DNA of 8,942 nt from Chloroflexota bacterium (GTDB lineage: Bacteria > Chloroflexota > Dehalococcoidia > Lucifugimonadales > JADFKI01). The stretch covers positions 1-8,942 of the forward strand of contig JAGGDZ010000273.1 of the NCBI GenBank assembly GCA_024648655.1. The letters are read 5' to 3'. Under the pieces are notes generated by a model. The model made no database searches, was not told the origin of the DNA, and saw only the letters and a list, made by a program, of their open reading frames with translations. The translations under genes and the position numbers were made by a program. Of this stretch, positions 1-5,744 are shown piece by piece (position 1 is the first letter of the stretch; each line of letters opens with the position of its first letter).

Positions 1-291
1 GTCGCCGGCGCGGGGACTTCCGTAGTGTTGGAGAACGGCAACATCAAGTCGGCGCGCGTTGCCCTCGCCGCCGTTGCGCCTACACCTCTTTATGTTTCAG
101 AGATAGGCGATGCCATAGCGGGCAAGCCCGCGAACGAAGAGACTTTGGCGCAGGCGGGACAGATGGCAAAGGACGCGGCGCGTCCCATCACGGACATGCG
201 CGGCACAGTCGAATACAGAAAGCACCTGTGCGATGTGCTCACGAGGCGCTCGCTTCAGATAGCAATTGACCGAGCTAAGGAGAATGCTTAA
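1..291 (+). CDS. Mo-hydroxylase FAD-binding medium subunit, 3' part only
   Basis: The reading frame is open from the first base, so the gene begins upstream of the window; 96 C-terminal residues and a TAA stop are seen. The sequence matches the C-terminal domain of the CoxM/XdhB FAD-binding subunits: an 'ARVALAAVAPTP' strand at residues 18-29, 'PITDMRGTVEYRK' at 62-74 and a closing 'VLTRRSLQIA' helix at 79-88. In this family the subunit binds FAD and passes electrons from the iron-sulfur subunit to the external acceptor; it is cytoplasmic. The stop overlaps the next ATG (TAATG), which implies translational coupling. Gene order medium-small-large is the classical order for CO-dehydrogenase-type operons. 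Seen: frame and motifs. Known: family role. Substrate specificity cannot be read from this subunit. Confidence 0.93.
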   Translation, partial: VAGAGTSVVLENGNIKSARVALAAVAPTPLYVSEIGDAIAGKPANEETLAQAGQMAKDAARPITDMRGTVEYRKHLCDVLTRRSLQIAIDRAKENA

Positions 292-776
292 TGCCCGGAA
301 AGACTTATGTACAGACCAGAATCAACGGCGAACACGTGGACTTCCTCGCGGAGCCGCGTCAGAGTCTGCTCGAATGCCTGCGTGATGTCATCGGCCTGAC
401 CGGCTCCAAGGAAGGCTGCAATGACGGCAACTGCGGCGCCTGCACGGTTGAGATGGACGGAAGAATCGTCACGTCCTGCCTTGTTCTTGGCGTTGAGGCT
501 GAGGGCAGCGACATTACGACTATCGAAGGTATTGCACAGGGCAGTGAACTTCATCCCGTGCAGCAAGCGTTTTTGGAGAATGCAGCGCTGCAATGCGGTA
601 TTTGCACGCCCGGTTTCATCGTGGCGACCAAGGCGCTTCTCGACCACAACCCAGACCCGACTGAACACGAGATCCGCTTCTGGCTGGCGAACAACCTCTG
701 TCGCTGCACAGGCTACGATAAGATCGTGCGAGCGGTGCAGGACGCGGCAGCCCGGATGCAGGAGGTGAGCGCATGA
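291..776 (+). CDS. Mo-hydroxylase [2Fe-2S] small subunit (CoxS/XdhC-like)
   Basis: A 161-residue protein of normal family length. The N-terminal half is a plant-type ferredoxin domain with cluster ligands Cys43, Cys48, Cys51 and Cys63. The C-terminal helical domain has the second cluster motif, Cys102 and Cys105 in 'QCGICTPG', plus Cys137 and Cys139 in 'CRCTGY'. All eight cysteines for two [2Fe-2S] clusters are present, so it looks functional. In the family it carries electrons from the molybdenum centre to FAD. The ATG at 291 overlaps the upstream stop. It is preceded by AAGGAG at 277-282 with 8 nt spacing, which supports this start. The gene ends with an ATGA overlap into the large subunit gene, so the three subunits are probably made from one mRNA in equal amounts. 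Confidence 0.96.
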   Translation: MPGKTYVQTRINGEHVDFLAEPRQSLLECLRDVIGLTGSKEGCNDGNCGACTVEMDGRIVTSCLVLGVEAEGSDITTIEGIAQGSELHPVQQAFLENAALQCGICTPGFIVATKALLDHNPDPTEHEIRFWLANNLCRCTGYDKIVRAVQDAAARMQEVSA

Positions 777-3067
777 CGACAACCGAATACGAAAGCAATG
801 TAATTCTGTCCAACGTCGAATACAATGTCGTCGGCACGCGACCCATTCGACACGACGGAGCGGACAAGGTAACGGGGCGCGCGCTGTACGGCGCAGACTT
901 CGACACGGCTGGGCTGCTTCACGGCAAGGTGCTGCGAAGCCCGCATGCGCACGCAAACATCAAGTCGATAGACACGAGCAAGGCGGATGCGCTGCCGGGC
1001 GTGTATGCTACGGTTACATTTGCCGACTTTCCTCAGGTCGAAGACGCTTCCGTGGACATGGTGGAAGAGGTTACGACACTTCACGACTTGCAGGCGAACA
1101 TACTGGCGCGACACAAGGCTCTGTACAAGGGGCATGCGGTCGCGGCAGTCGCGGCGACGAATCCGCACATCGCCGAGGAAGCGGTCAAGCTGATCGAAGT
1201 GGAATACGAGGTGCTTCCGTCGGTGATGACCGCCCCGCAGGCAATGGCGGACGACGCTCCTATTCTTCATGAGAGCATGAGGACTACCGAGCTTGGCACG
1301 ACGATAGACGACAAGCTGACTAATGTTGCCGATCACTTCCAGCATGTCAAGGGCGACATCGATAAGGGCTTTGCCGAGGCAGACGTTATTGTCGAGCGCG
1401 AGTTCAACACGGTAACGGTGCACCAGGGCTACATCGAGCCTCACGCGGCGAGCGCTGTCTGGAATCCGGATGGCAGGCTGCATATCTGGTGCAGCACGCA
1501 GGGGGCGTTTCCTGCGCGTGACGCCACGGCGGAGGTCTTGCACCTGCCTGTATCTCAGGTACGTGTTACGCCGATGGAGATCGGCGGTGGTTTCGGCGGC
1601 AAGATTCCAGTGTACCTGGAGCCGGTCGCCGCGCTGCTCTCCAAGAAGAGTGGCAGAGCTGTAAAGCTGGTGATGAGCCGAGCAGATGTGTTTGAGGCTT
1701 CAGGCCCGACGTGCGGCTCTAATATGAAGGTAAAGATTGGCGCTAAGAACGACGGCACCATCACCGCAATGCAGGCGTACCTTGCGTTTGAAGCGGGTGC
1801 GTATGCCGGTTCGCCGGTGGGCGCGGGCGCGATGTGCGTGTTCGCCGCCTACGATGTGGAGAACGCTGTGGTTGACGGCTACGATGTGGTCGTGAATAAG
1901 CCTAAGACGGCTGCATACCGCGCGCCGGGGGCGCCGAACGCCGCGTTCGCCGCCGAACAGGTGGTGGACGAGGTAGCGCAGGCGATAGGGATGGACCCGC
2001 TTGACTTCCGCATGAAGAACGCATCCACGGAAGGCACCCGCAGGCCGGACGGCACGGTCTTCCCGCGCATCGGCTGTATTGAGGTGCTGGAGGCGATGAA
2101 GAACCACCCCCACTATAACGCACCCCTGGGTGAGAACGAGGGACGCGGAGTGGCTATCGGATACTGGTTCAATGTGGGCTTCGAGTCGGCCGTTAACATT
2201 GCCGTCAACGGGGATGGCACGATTACGCTGGTCGAAGGCTCAACCGACATCGGCGGCAGCCGTGCATCCATCGCTATGCAGGCGGCGGAAGTGCTCGGCA
2301 TACCTGCCGAAAGTGTCCGCCCGTCAGTCGTGGACACCGACTCAGTAGGCTTCACTGCCGTGACGGGTGGCAGCCGCACGACATACGCCACAGGCTGGGC
2401 GGCTTATGATGCTGCTCAGGATGTGAAGGCGAAGATGATAGAGCGCGCCGCGACTATTTGGGATGTTGACGCCGACTCCATTGAGTTGAAGGACGGCGTG
2501 TTCCAATCTGCGTCCGACCCTGAACTGAACATGAGCTTCAAGGACCTCGCAGGTCAACTCGCAGGCACGGGTGGGCCAATCGTCGGAACGGCGAGCCGAA
2601 ACGCAGGCGGCATGGGCGTTGGCGGAGGATCGTTCGCGGGCAACATCGTTGACGTGAAGGTTGACCCGCAGACCGGCAAGACGGATGTTACACGCTTCAC
2701 ATGCGTACAGGACGCAGGCAAGGCGATCCACCCAAGCTATGTCGAAGGACAGATGCAGGGCGGCAGCGTACAGGGCATCGGCTGGGCGCTGAATGAAGAG
2801 TATTACATGAATGATGACGGCATTATGGCGAACTCGACGCTGCTGGACTATCGCATGCCCACCAGCCTCGACCTGCCTATGATCGACACGGTAATCGTGG
2901 AAGTGCCGAGCGACCATCCCTTCGGAGTGCGAGGCGTGGGCGAGGCAAACATCGTGCCCCCGACCCCGGCGATCGCGAACGCAATCCAGAACGCGACGGG
3001 CATCCGTATGGATCGGCTTCCGATGAGTCCCGTGGCGATAATGGAGGAGTCCTGGAAGCAGAGCTAA
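773..3067 (+). CDS. Mo-hydroxylase molybdopterin-binding large subunit (xanthine dehydrogenase family, not CO dehydrogenase)
   Basis: A 764-residue protein, normal length for CoxL/XDH-family large subunits. The N-terminal hammerhead domain begins with 'GADKVTGRALYGADF' (29-43). The molybdopterin-binding domains contain Gln243 in 'STQG', the 'GGGFGGK' loop (271-277), 'AYRAPGAPNA' (381-390, probable active-site Arg383), 'GGSRTT' (532-537), 'QGGSVQGIG' (662-670) and the base Glu724 in 'GVGE' (721-724). The active-site loop has no cysteine where form I CO dehydrogenase carries 'AYRCSFR', so a Mo-Cu centre and CO oxidation are unlikely. An aldehyde, purine or other N-heterocycle is a more likely substrate, but which one is unknown. 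The start overlaps the small subunit stop (ATGA). The product works in the cytoplasm as a heterotrimer dimer, by analogy with the family. Confidence 0.95.
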   Translation: MTTTEYESNVILSNVEYNVVGTRPIRHDGADKVTGRALYGADFDTAGLLHGKVLRSPHAHANIKSIDTSKADALPGVYATVTFADFPQVEDASVDMVEEVTTLHDLQANILARHKALYKGHAVAAVAATNPHIAEEAVKLIEVEYEVLPSVMTAPQAMADDAPILHESMRTTELGTTIDDKLTNVADHFQHVKGDIDKGFAEADVIVEREFNTVTVHQGYIEPHAASAVWNPDGRLHIWCSTQGAFPARDATAEVLHLPVSQVRVTPMEIGGGFGGKIPVYLEPVAALLSKKSGRAVKLVMSRADVFEASGPTCGSNMKVKIGAKNDGTITAMQAYLAFEAGAYAGSPVGAGAMCVFAAYDVENAVVDGYDVVVNKPKTAAYRAPGAPNAAFAAEQVVDEVAQAIGMDPLDFRMKNASTEGTRRPDGTVFPRIGCIEVLEAMKNHPHYNAPLGENEGRGVAIGYWFNVGFESAVNIAVNGDGTITLVEGSTDIGGSRASIAMQAAEVLGIPAESVRPSVVDTDSVGFTAVTGGSRTTYATGWAAYDAAQDVKAKMIERAATIWDVDADSIELKDGVFQSASDPELNMSFKDLAGQLAGTGGPIVGTASRNAGGMGVGGGSFAGNIVDVKVDPQTGKTDVTRFTCVQDAGKAIHPSYVEGQMQGGSVQGIGWALNEEYYMNDDGIMANSTLLDYRMPTSLDLPMIDTVIVEVPSDHPFGVRGVGEANIVPPTPAIANAIQNATGIRMDRLPMSPVAIMEESWKQS

Positions 3068-3071
3068 CGCT

Positions 3072-3338
3072 ATGGCAACTGTGTTCATACCCTCTCTGAT
3101 GCAGACCCTGACCGGCGGGGAAAAACAGGTGCGCGTGGAAGGTTCCACTGTGCGCCAGATCATCAATAACCTGGACGGAATGTATCCGGGCTTCAAGGAT
3201 AGGCTCGTCGAAGACGACCGAGTGAAGCCGAACATTTCGGTTGCGGTTGATGGTGAGGTTACGCCGCTTGGGATGATCGAGAGGGTGAACGAAGACAGCG
3301 AGGTGCATTTTCTGCCCGCCATTGGTGGCGGAGCCTAG
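3072..3338 (+). CDS. MoaD/ThiS-family sulfur-carrier-like protein
   Basis: An 88-residue protein with a beta-grasp, ubiquitin-like pattern: an N-terminal strand 'ATVFIPSLMQTLTGG', the helix 'STVRQIINNLDGMYPGFKDRL' (split about 25-45), and the strand 'NISVAVDGEV' followed by 'EVHFLPAIGGGA'. Family members end in Gly-Gly, whose carboxylate is adenylated and converted to a thiocarboxylate. Here the tail is Gly85-Gly86-Gly87-Ala88, one residue past the glycines. It starts 4 nt after the large-subunit stop with no clear Shine-Dalgarno of its own, so it is probably translationally coupled. Its place in the operon suggests a role in maturing or sulfurating the molybdenum cofactor of this enzyme, but that is inference. 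A dedicated tungsten- or molybdenum-pterin carrier or another sulfur-transfer role is equally possible. Confidence 0.88.
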   Translation: MATVFIPSLMQTLTGGEKQVRVEGSTVRQIINNLDGMYPGFKDRLVEDDRVKPNISVAVDGEVTPLGMIERVNEDSEVHFLPAIGGGA

Positions 3339-3372
3339 CACCACTTATTGCTGCAAGCAGAGGCAAATATGG

Positions 3373-3410
3373 ACGGGCCGATGACACCAAGATTAGGTGT
3401 GTCGGCCCGT
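3373..3410 (+). terminator. Strong hairpin terminator of the Mo-hydroxylase operon
   Basis: The arms ACGGGCCGA (3373-3381) and TCGGCCCGT (3402-3410) pair perfectly over 9 bp. A second stem continues inside, ACACC (3384-3388) with GGTGT (3396-3400), separated by a small asymmetric bulge, and the loop is AAGATTA. It lies 34 nt after the MoaD-like stop. It is followed by TCTGCTTGCTTG, T-rich but not a clean T run. Stem strength and position support a terminator; the imperfect T tract leaves some doubt about purely intrinsic termination. Confidence 0.8.
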
Positions 3411-3427
3411 TCTGCTTGCTTGATGGG

Positions 3428-3436
3428 TGGTATATT
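3428..3436 (+). promoter_or_regulatory. Possible extended -10 promoter
   Basis: TGG-TATATT fits an extended -10 element (TGN followed by a TATAAT-like hexamer). It lies just after the operon terminator and about 65 nt before the broken protease gene. No convincing -35 box is seen. It would provide the promoter of the protease remnant if functional. Confidence 0.35.
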
Positions 3437-3501
3437 GTAATGACAGAAAGATGCACACTGAAGAGTGTTGACACTAGGGACATTCGATAGACTGCGAAAG
3501 G

Positions 3502-3875
3502 ATGCCATCCTACGGACGAACTACGGTTGAAGCGTTCGTAACGGGCGAAAACCGAATTAGGGGCTTCGAGTTTCTGGTTTATACAGGCTCCAATTTTATG
3601 GGCTTGCCGCTTGAGGATATAGAGGCGCTCGGGCCATACAAGATTCCGGATGGTGGATACAGGTGATGACCGGGCTGGGAGTGATGGAGAGCGATACTTA
3701 CTCGGAATCAGTGCGAATTGGAGACGACCGTGCGCCGGCAGCAGTAATAGTGTCTCCTATACCTCTGATTGGCTTTGAATTACTGCGAAGTCTTCGAATG
3801 AAGGTGAATCCGGTTACACAGCAATTGGAGAAAATCCCAGAAGGAGAAGGATTACCTCCGTTCCTTTTGCTTTGA
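3502..3875 (+). pseudogene. Frameshifted clan AA aspartic protease (retropepsin-like)
   Basis: Two adjacent frames together read as one small retropepsin-like protein. The first part (ATG 3502 to TGA 3664-3666, 54 codons) has 'GFEFLVYTGSNFMGLP', the place where clan AA proteases carry the catalytic Asp-Thr/Ser-Gly, followed by 'EDIEALG'. The second part (from about 3663 in another frame, to the TGA at 3873-3875) has 'SVRIGDDRAPAAVIV' and 'PLIGFELLRSLRMKVNPVTQQLE', matching the typical 'LLG...LE.LGL.VDP' end of the family. The catalytic Asp is replaced by Tyr (TAT, one base from GAT), and the frame changes at about 3660-3666, so the gene is doubly damaged. A TGATG stop/start junction could allow the second half to be made, but without the active-site Asp the product should not cleave peptides. 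Best called a pseudogene. Confidence 0.75.
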
Positions 3876-3919
3876 CGGTTGATAATACTGAGAAAATCCC
3901 CAATAAAAGGAGTAAAGGA

Positions 3920-4840
3920 ATGGCAAAGAAAGAGATCAAGGGCGTCATAGTTCCCATATTGACGCCGCTGAAGTCGGACGAGAGTGTGGATGTGGTGTCG
4001 CTGCGGCGGTTGGTGAACTATCTTATCGATAACGGTGTGCATGGGATATGGGTATCCGGCACGACCGGCGAGTTCGCTAACCTGTCAGACAGAGAGAGGC
4101 TTGTGAGCATGGACGCGGTAGTTGACGAGGTTGACGGGCGTGTGCCGATAATCGGCAACGTGTCAGGTGCGAGTACACAGCTGTCCATCAACATGGCGTT
4201 GGAAGTGCAAGAAATGGGCATGGACGGCGTTGCGGTAACTCCGCCGTACTATTATCCGAACGCTCAGGATGAGGTGCTCGACCACTACCGGCACATAAGC
4301 GCTCGGGTTGGGACGCCGCTATGGGTGTACAACATTCCGCAGACGGTGAAGACAGCAGTTGCGCCGGGCACGATTGCCACACTAGCCGGTGAAGGGGCGG
4401 TAGTCGGGGTGAAAGACAGCTCGGGCGCGGGTGAACTTCTCGCCCAGCTGAATGTGCTTTGCGAGCAGGGTGAAATATCTCTGCTGCGATTCTTGGGCAC
4501 GGCGTTTCGCATCACGACGGCGGGTTCGGTTGGCGTTCAGGGCGTGATTCCGGGAATAGCCAACCTCATTCCCGCCGCGGCGTCTGCCGGCTGGGAGGCG
4601 GGAGAAGCGGGCGACGCAGATACCGTCCGCAAGAGCAACGCGACCATAATGGCGGCCGGCAAGATTGCCGGGCTTGCGAAGGGCGGCGGCGCGAATGCCG
4701 CGAGCTTTGCCGGGATGAAGTCTGCTCTGAAGCACATGGGCGTCATCGACGACGACACGGTGTCGCGTCCACTGCGCCCGTTGACCGACGAGGAGAAGAA
4801 AGGGATTCCGGCGATACTCGAGGAGTTGGAGTTGGTTTAG
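3920..4840 (+). CDS. DapA/N-acetylneuraminate lyase-family class I aldolase or dehydratase
   Basis: A 306-residue (beta/alpha)8-barrel protein of the DHDPS/NAL family. Seen: 'GTTGE' (47-51), 'TPPYYYPN' (107-114), 'VYNIP' with Tyr137, and the Schiff-base lysine Lys165 in 'VGVKDSS'. The family forms a lysine Schiff base with pyruvate or 2-keto acids. The arginine that in true dihydrodipicolinate synthase follows the YNxP motif (Arg138 in E. coli numbering) is replaced; the segment reads 'YNIPQTVK'. Lysine biosynthesis is therefore unlikely and a 2-keto-3-deoxy-sugar-acid aldolase or dehydratase is preferred. I chose the ATG at 3920 because AAGGAG lies at 3907-3912 with 7 nt spacing. The frame stays open to 3872, but that extension is not family-like. 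A weak GATAAT at 3881-3886 could be a -10 box. Substrate unknown. Confidence 0.9.
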   Translation: MAKKEIKGVIVPILTPLKSDESVDVVSLRRLVNYLIDNGVHGIWVSGTTGEFANLSDRERLVSMDAVVDEVDGRVPIIGNVSGASTQLSINMALEVQEMGMDGVAVTPPYYYPNAQDEVLDHYRHISARVGTPLWVYNIPQTVKTAVAPGTIATLAGEGAVVGVKDSSGAGELLAQLNVLCEQGEISLLRFLGTAFRITTAGSVGVQGVIPGIANLIPAAASAGWEAGEAGDADTVRKSNATIMAAGKIAGLAKGGGANAASFAGMKSALKHMGVIDDDTVSRPLRPLTDEEKKGIPAILEELELV

Positions 4841-4857
4841 GGTAAAGCGGCTTCAGA

Positions 4858-4892
4858 TTGTGGCGCTTGCTATAATGAAGCATGCGCCGCAA
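4858..4892. repeat. 35-bp inverted repeat centred on a TATAAT box
   Basis: The left arm TTGTGGCGCTTGC (4858-4870) pairs with the right arm GCATGCGCCGCAA (4880-4892): 11 Watson-Crick pairs, one G-T pair and one T-T mismatch around a 9-nt centre TATAATGAA. It lies 18 nt after the DapA-family stop. As RNA it would be a stable hairpin with no T tract behind it. As DNA it is a palindrome symmetrical about a -10 box, the geometry expected of an operator. It may also be part of a dispersed repeat. Confidence 0.75.
4868..4876 (+). promoter_or_regulatory. Extended -10 promoter (TGC-TATAAT)
   Basis: A perfect TATAAT hexamer with an upstream TGN extension. It has no good -35, as is usual for extended -10 promoters. 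It sits in the centre of the 35-bp inverted repeat and points toward the small basic ORF at 4968-5114, about 90 nt downstream. Confidence 0.5.
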
Positions 4893-4897
4893 ATAGC

Positions 4898-4930
4898 CAA
4901 CCCGCAACACCCAACCCGCAACACCCAACC
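4898..4930. repeat. Short tandem repeat, 14-bp unit, 2.4 copies
   Basis: The unit CAACCCGCAACACC occurs at 4898-4911 and 4912-4925 without mismatch, followed by a partial CAACC at 4926-4930. It lies directly after the TATAAT-centred inverted repeat, in the spacer. The copies are contiguous with no unique spacers, so this is not a CRISPR array. Confidence 0.9.
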
Positions 4931-4967
4931 TTGGATCAATCTTCGGAAATCAATACGTGAAGTGAGG

Positions 4968-5114
4968 ATGCCGATAGTCATGGCGAAAATAGAAGCGAAG
5001 TCGGATACGAAACCAACAGCAAGTCGTGATGTCAACGGCGCGCAGAAGCCGACGAAAGAGCGAAAGAAGTTGCCGCCTGCGCAGTCCTACGCTGTTAAAC
5101 GTGGGTTCGCATAG
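4968..5114 (+). CDS. Possible small basic hypothetical protein
   Basis: A 48-residue ORF from ATG 4968, or 44 residues from the second ATG at 4980. It is rich in Lys, Arg and Pro, with 'QKPTKERKKLPP' in the middle, and has no hydrophobic segment. The G-rich sequence GTGAGG at 4962-4967 touches the first ATG but is better spaced for the one at 4980. The frame continues upstream to 4860 through the 14-bp tandem repeat, which argues against that longer version. No family is recognised. A function in binding nucleic acid would fit the charge but is only a guess. It is convergent with the membrane protein gene, 14 nt away. It may be a chance ORF. Confidence 0.3.
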   Translation: MPIVMAKIEAKSDTKPTASRDVNGAQKPTKERKKLPPAQSYAVKRGFA

Positions 5115-5128
5115 TAATAGTGGAAAGA

Positions 5129-5644
5129 CTAGAGAGTGCGCTGAATGTAGGTTGTAAAATCGCTAAACAGTACACCGAAGCTTAGAGTAACCACGAAGGA
5201 AATCTCCATCCAAAGGAAGAATATACCCTTCCCCAACTCGTCTGATTTCCTATCGAGTATCGTATTGTTCCGGTTATAAGCATCAGTAAGAGTTTCCGCA
5301 GCCCATTCTACAAGCTGTTCATCGCTGTGTTGTGCATCTGCGGTAAGCTCTCGGAGTTTTTGGGGATGGGCGCCCACATGCCATGTTGCTACGTACACTG
5401 TCTTCATTGAATAGAAGACCGAGAGAATAAAGGAAATGGCAACCGCAATTGCAAACATCCACGGGATAACATCTACATAACTGAATTCCTGCTTCAATTC
5501 AGCCAAAATCAACCAAGTTACACCCAGAAGAGCCAAGTTCAAAGTCATGAAACTCATCGCAATTGTTCTAACGTATTTCAATCGTTCATTCTGCTCTAGT
5601 AGCTGCGACTGAGCGAAGTTGTAAAGGAACTCAAACCTATCCAC
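5129..5644 (-). CDS. Small protein with three predicted membrane helices, unknown function
   Basis: A 171-residue protein with an N-terminal amphipathic region (1-25), a first membrane segment at about 27-50, a second at about 58-80, a charged region (about 90-138, including 'ELTADAQHSDEQLVEWAAETLTDAYNRN' in part) predicted helical, and a third membrane segment at about 140-160. No catalytic motif or signal peptide is evident. The start is GTG at 5644, supported by AGAGG (complement of 5651-5655) with a 6-nt spacer. It is visibly more AT-rich than the flanking metabolic genes and sits alone on the minus strand, which suggests independent acquisition. The two-helix hairpin, long cytoplasmic-type helix and further membrane helix resemble the layout of SLATT/DUF5706-type membrane effectors of nucleotide-signalling immune systems. 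No cyclase or other partner lies nearby, so this is only a topological resemblance. Confidence 0.8.
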   Translation of the reverse strand: MDRFEFLYNFAQSQLLEQNERLKYVRTIAMSFMTLNLALLGVTWLILAELKQEFSYVDVIPWMFAIAVAISFILSVFYSMKTVYVATWHVGAHPQKLRELTADAQHSDEQLVEWAAETLTDAYNRNNTILDRKSDELGKGIFFLWMEISFVVTLSFGVLFSDFTTYIQRTL

Positions 5645-5702
5645 TGACAGCCTCTATTGGTCATTTTCAATAGTTAAATCGAATTATAAAGATACTGTAT
5701 AT

Positions 5703-5711
5703 ATTATAGCA
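5703..5711 (-). promoter_or_regulatory. Extended -10 promoter of the membrane-protein gene
   Basis: On the minus strand this reads TGC-TATAAT, identical to the element at 4868-4876. It lies about 58 nt upstream of the GTG start at 5644. A second TATAAT on the same strand (complement of 5683-5688) is also possible but lacks the TGN extension. The divergent hydrolase gene shares this roughly 100-bp intergenic region. Confidence 0.55.
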
Positions 5712-5744
5712 TAGTCGGATTTTCCGATAGTGCAAGGAAGTGAA

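Noticed and set aside
288..1543. Long minus-strand ORFs opposite the small and large Mo-hydroxylase subunits (288-956, 713-1543)
   Set aside because: They lie fully opposite genes with clear cofactor motifs, have no family-like sequence and are rich in Arg, His and Cys, as expected for antisense frames of GC-rich genes.
773..3067. Calling the operon CO dehydrogenase (coxMSL)
   Set aside because: The active-site loop lacks the cysteine that binds copper in form I CO dehydrogenase; only family-level assignment is supported.
2342..3322. 326-codon minus-strand ORF opposite the large subunit and the MoaD-like gene
   Set aside because: It crosses two real coding regions on the other strand, has no recognisable domain and is explained by codon bias.
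3655..3670. Programmed frameshift in the aspartic protease gene
   Set aside because: No slippery heptamer or downstream structure is seen at the junction, and the catalytic Asp is also lost, so decay is simpler.
3872..3919. Earlier start of the DapA-family gene at 3872
   Set aside because: The extra 16 residues are polar and not family-like, the codon overlaps the end of the protease remnant, and a well-spaced AAGGAG supports the ATG at 3920.
4898..4930. CRISPR-like repeats at 4898-4930 and 8262-8295
   Set aside because: Both are contiguous tandem copies of 14 or 17 bp with no unique spacers and no cas genes.
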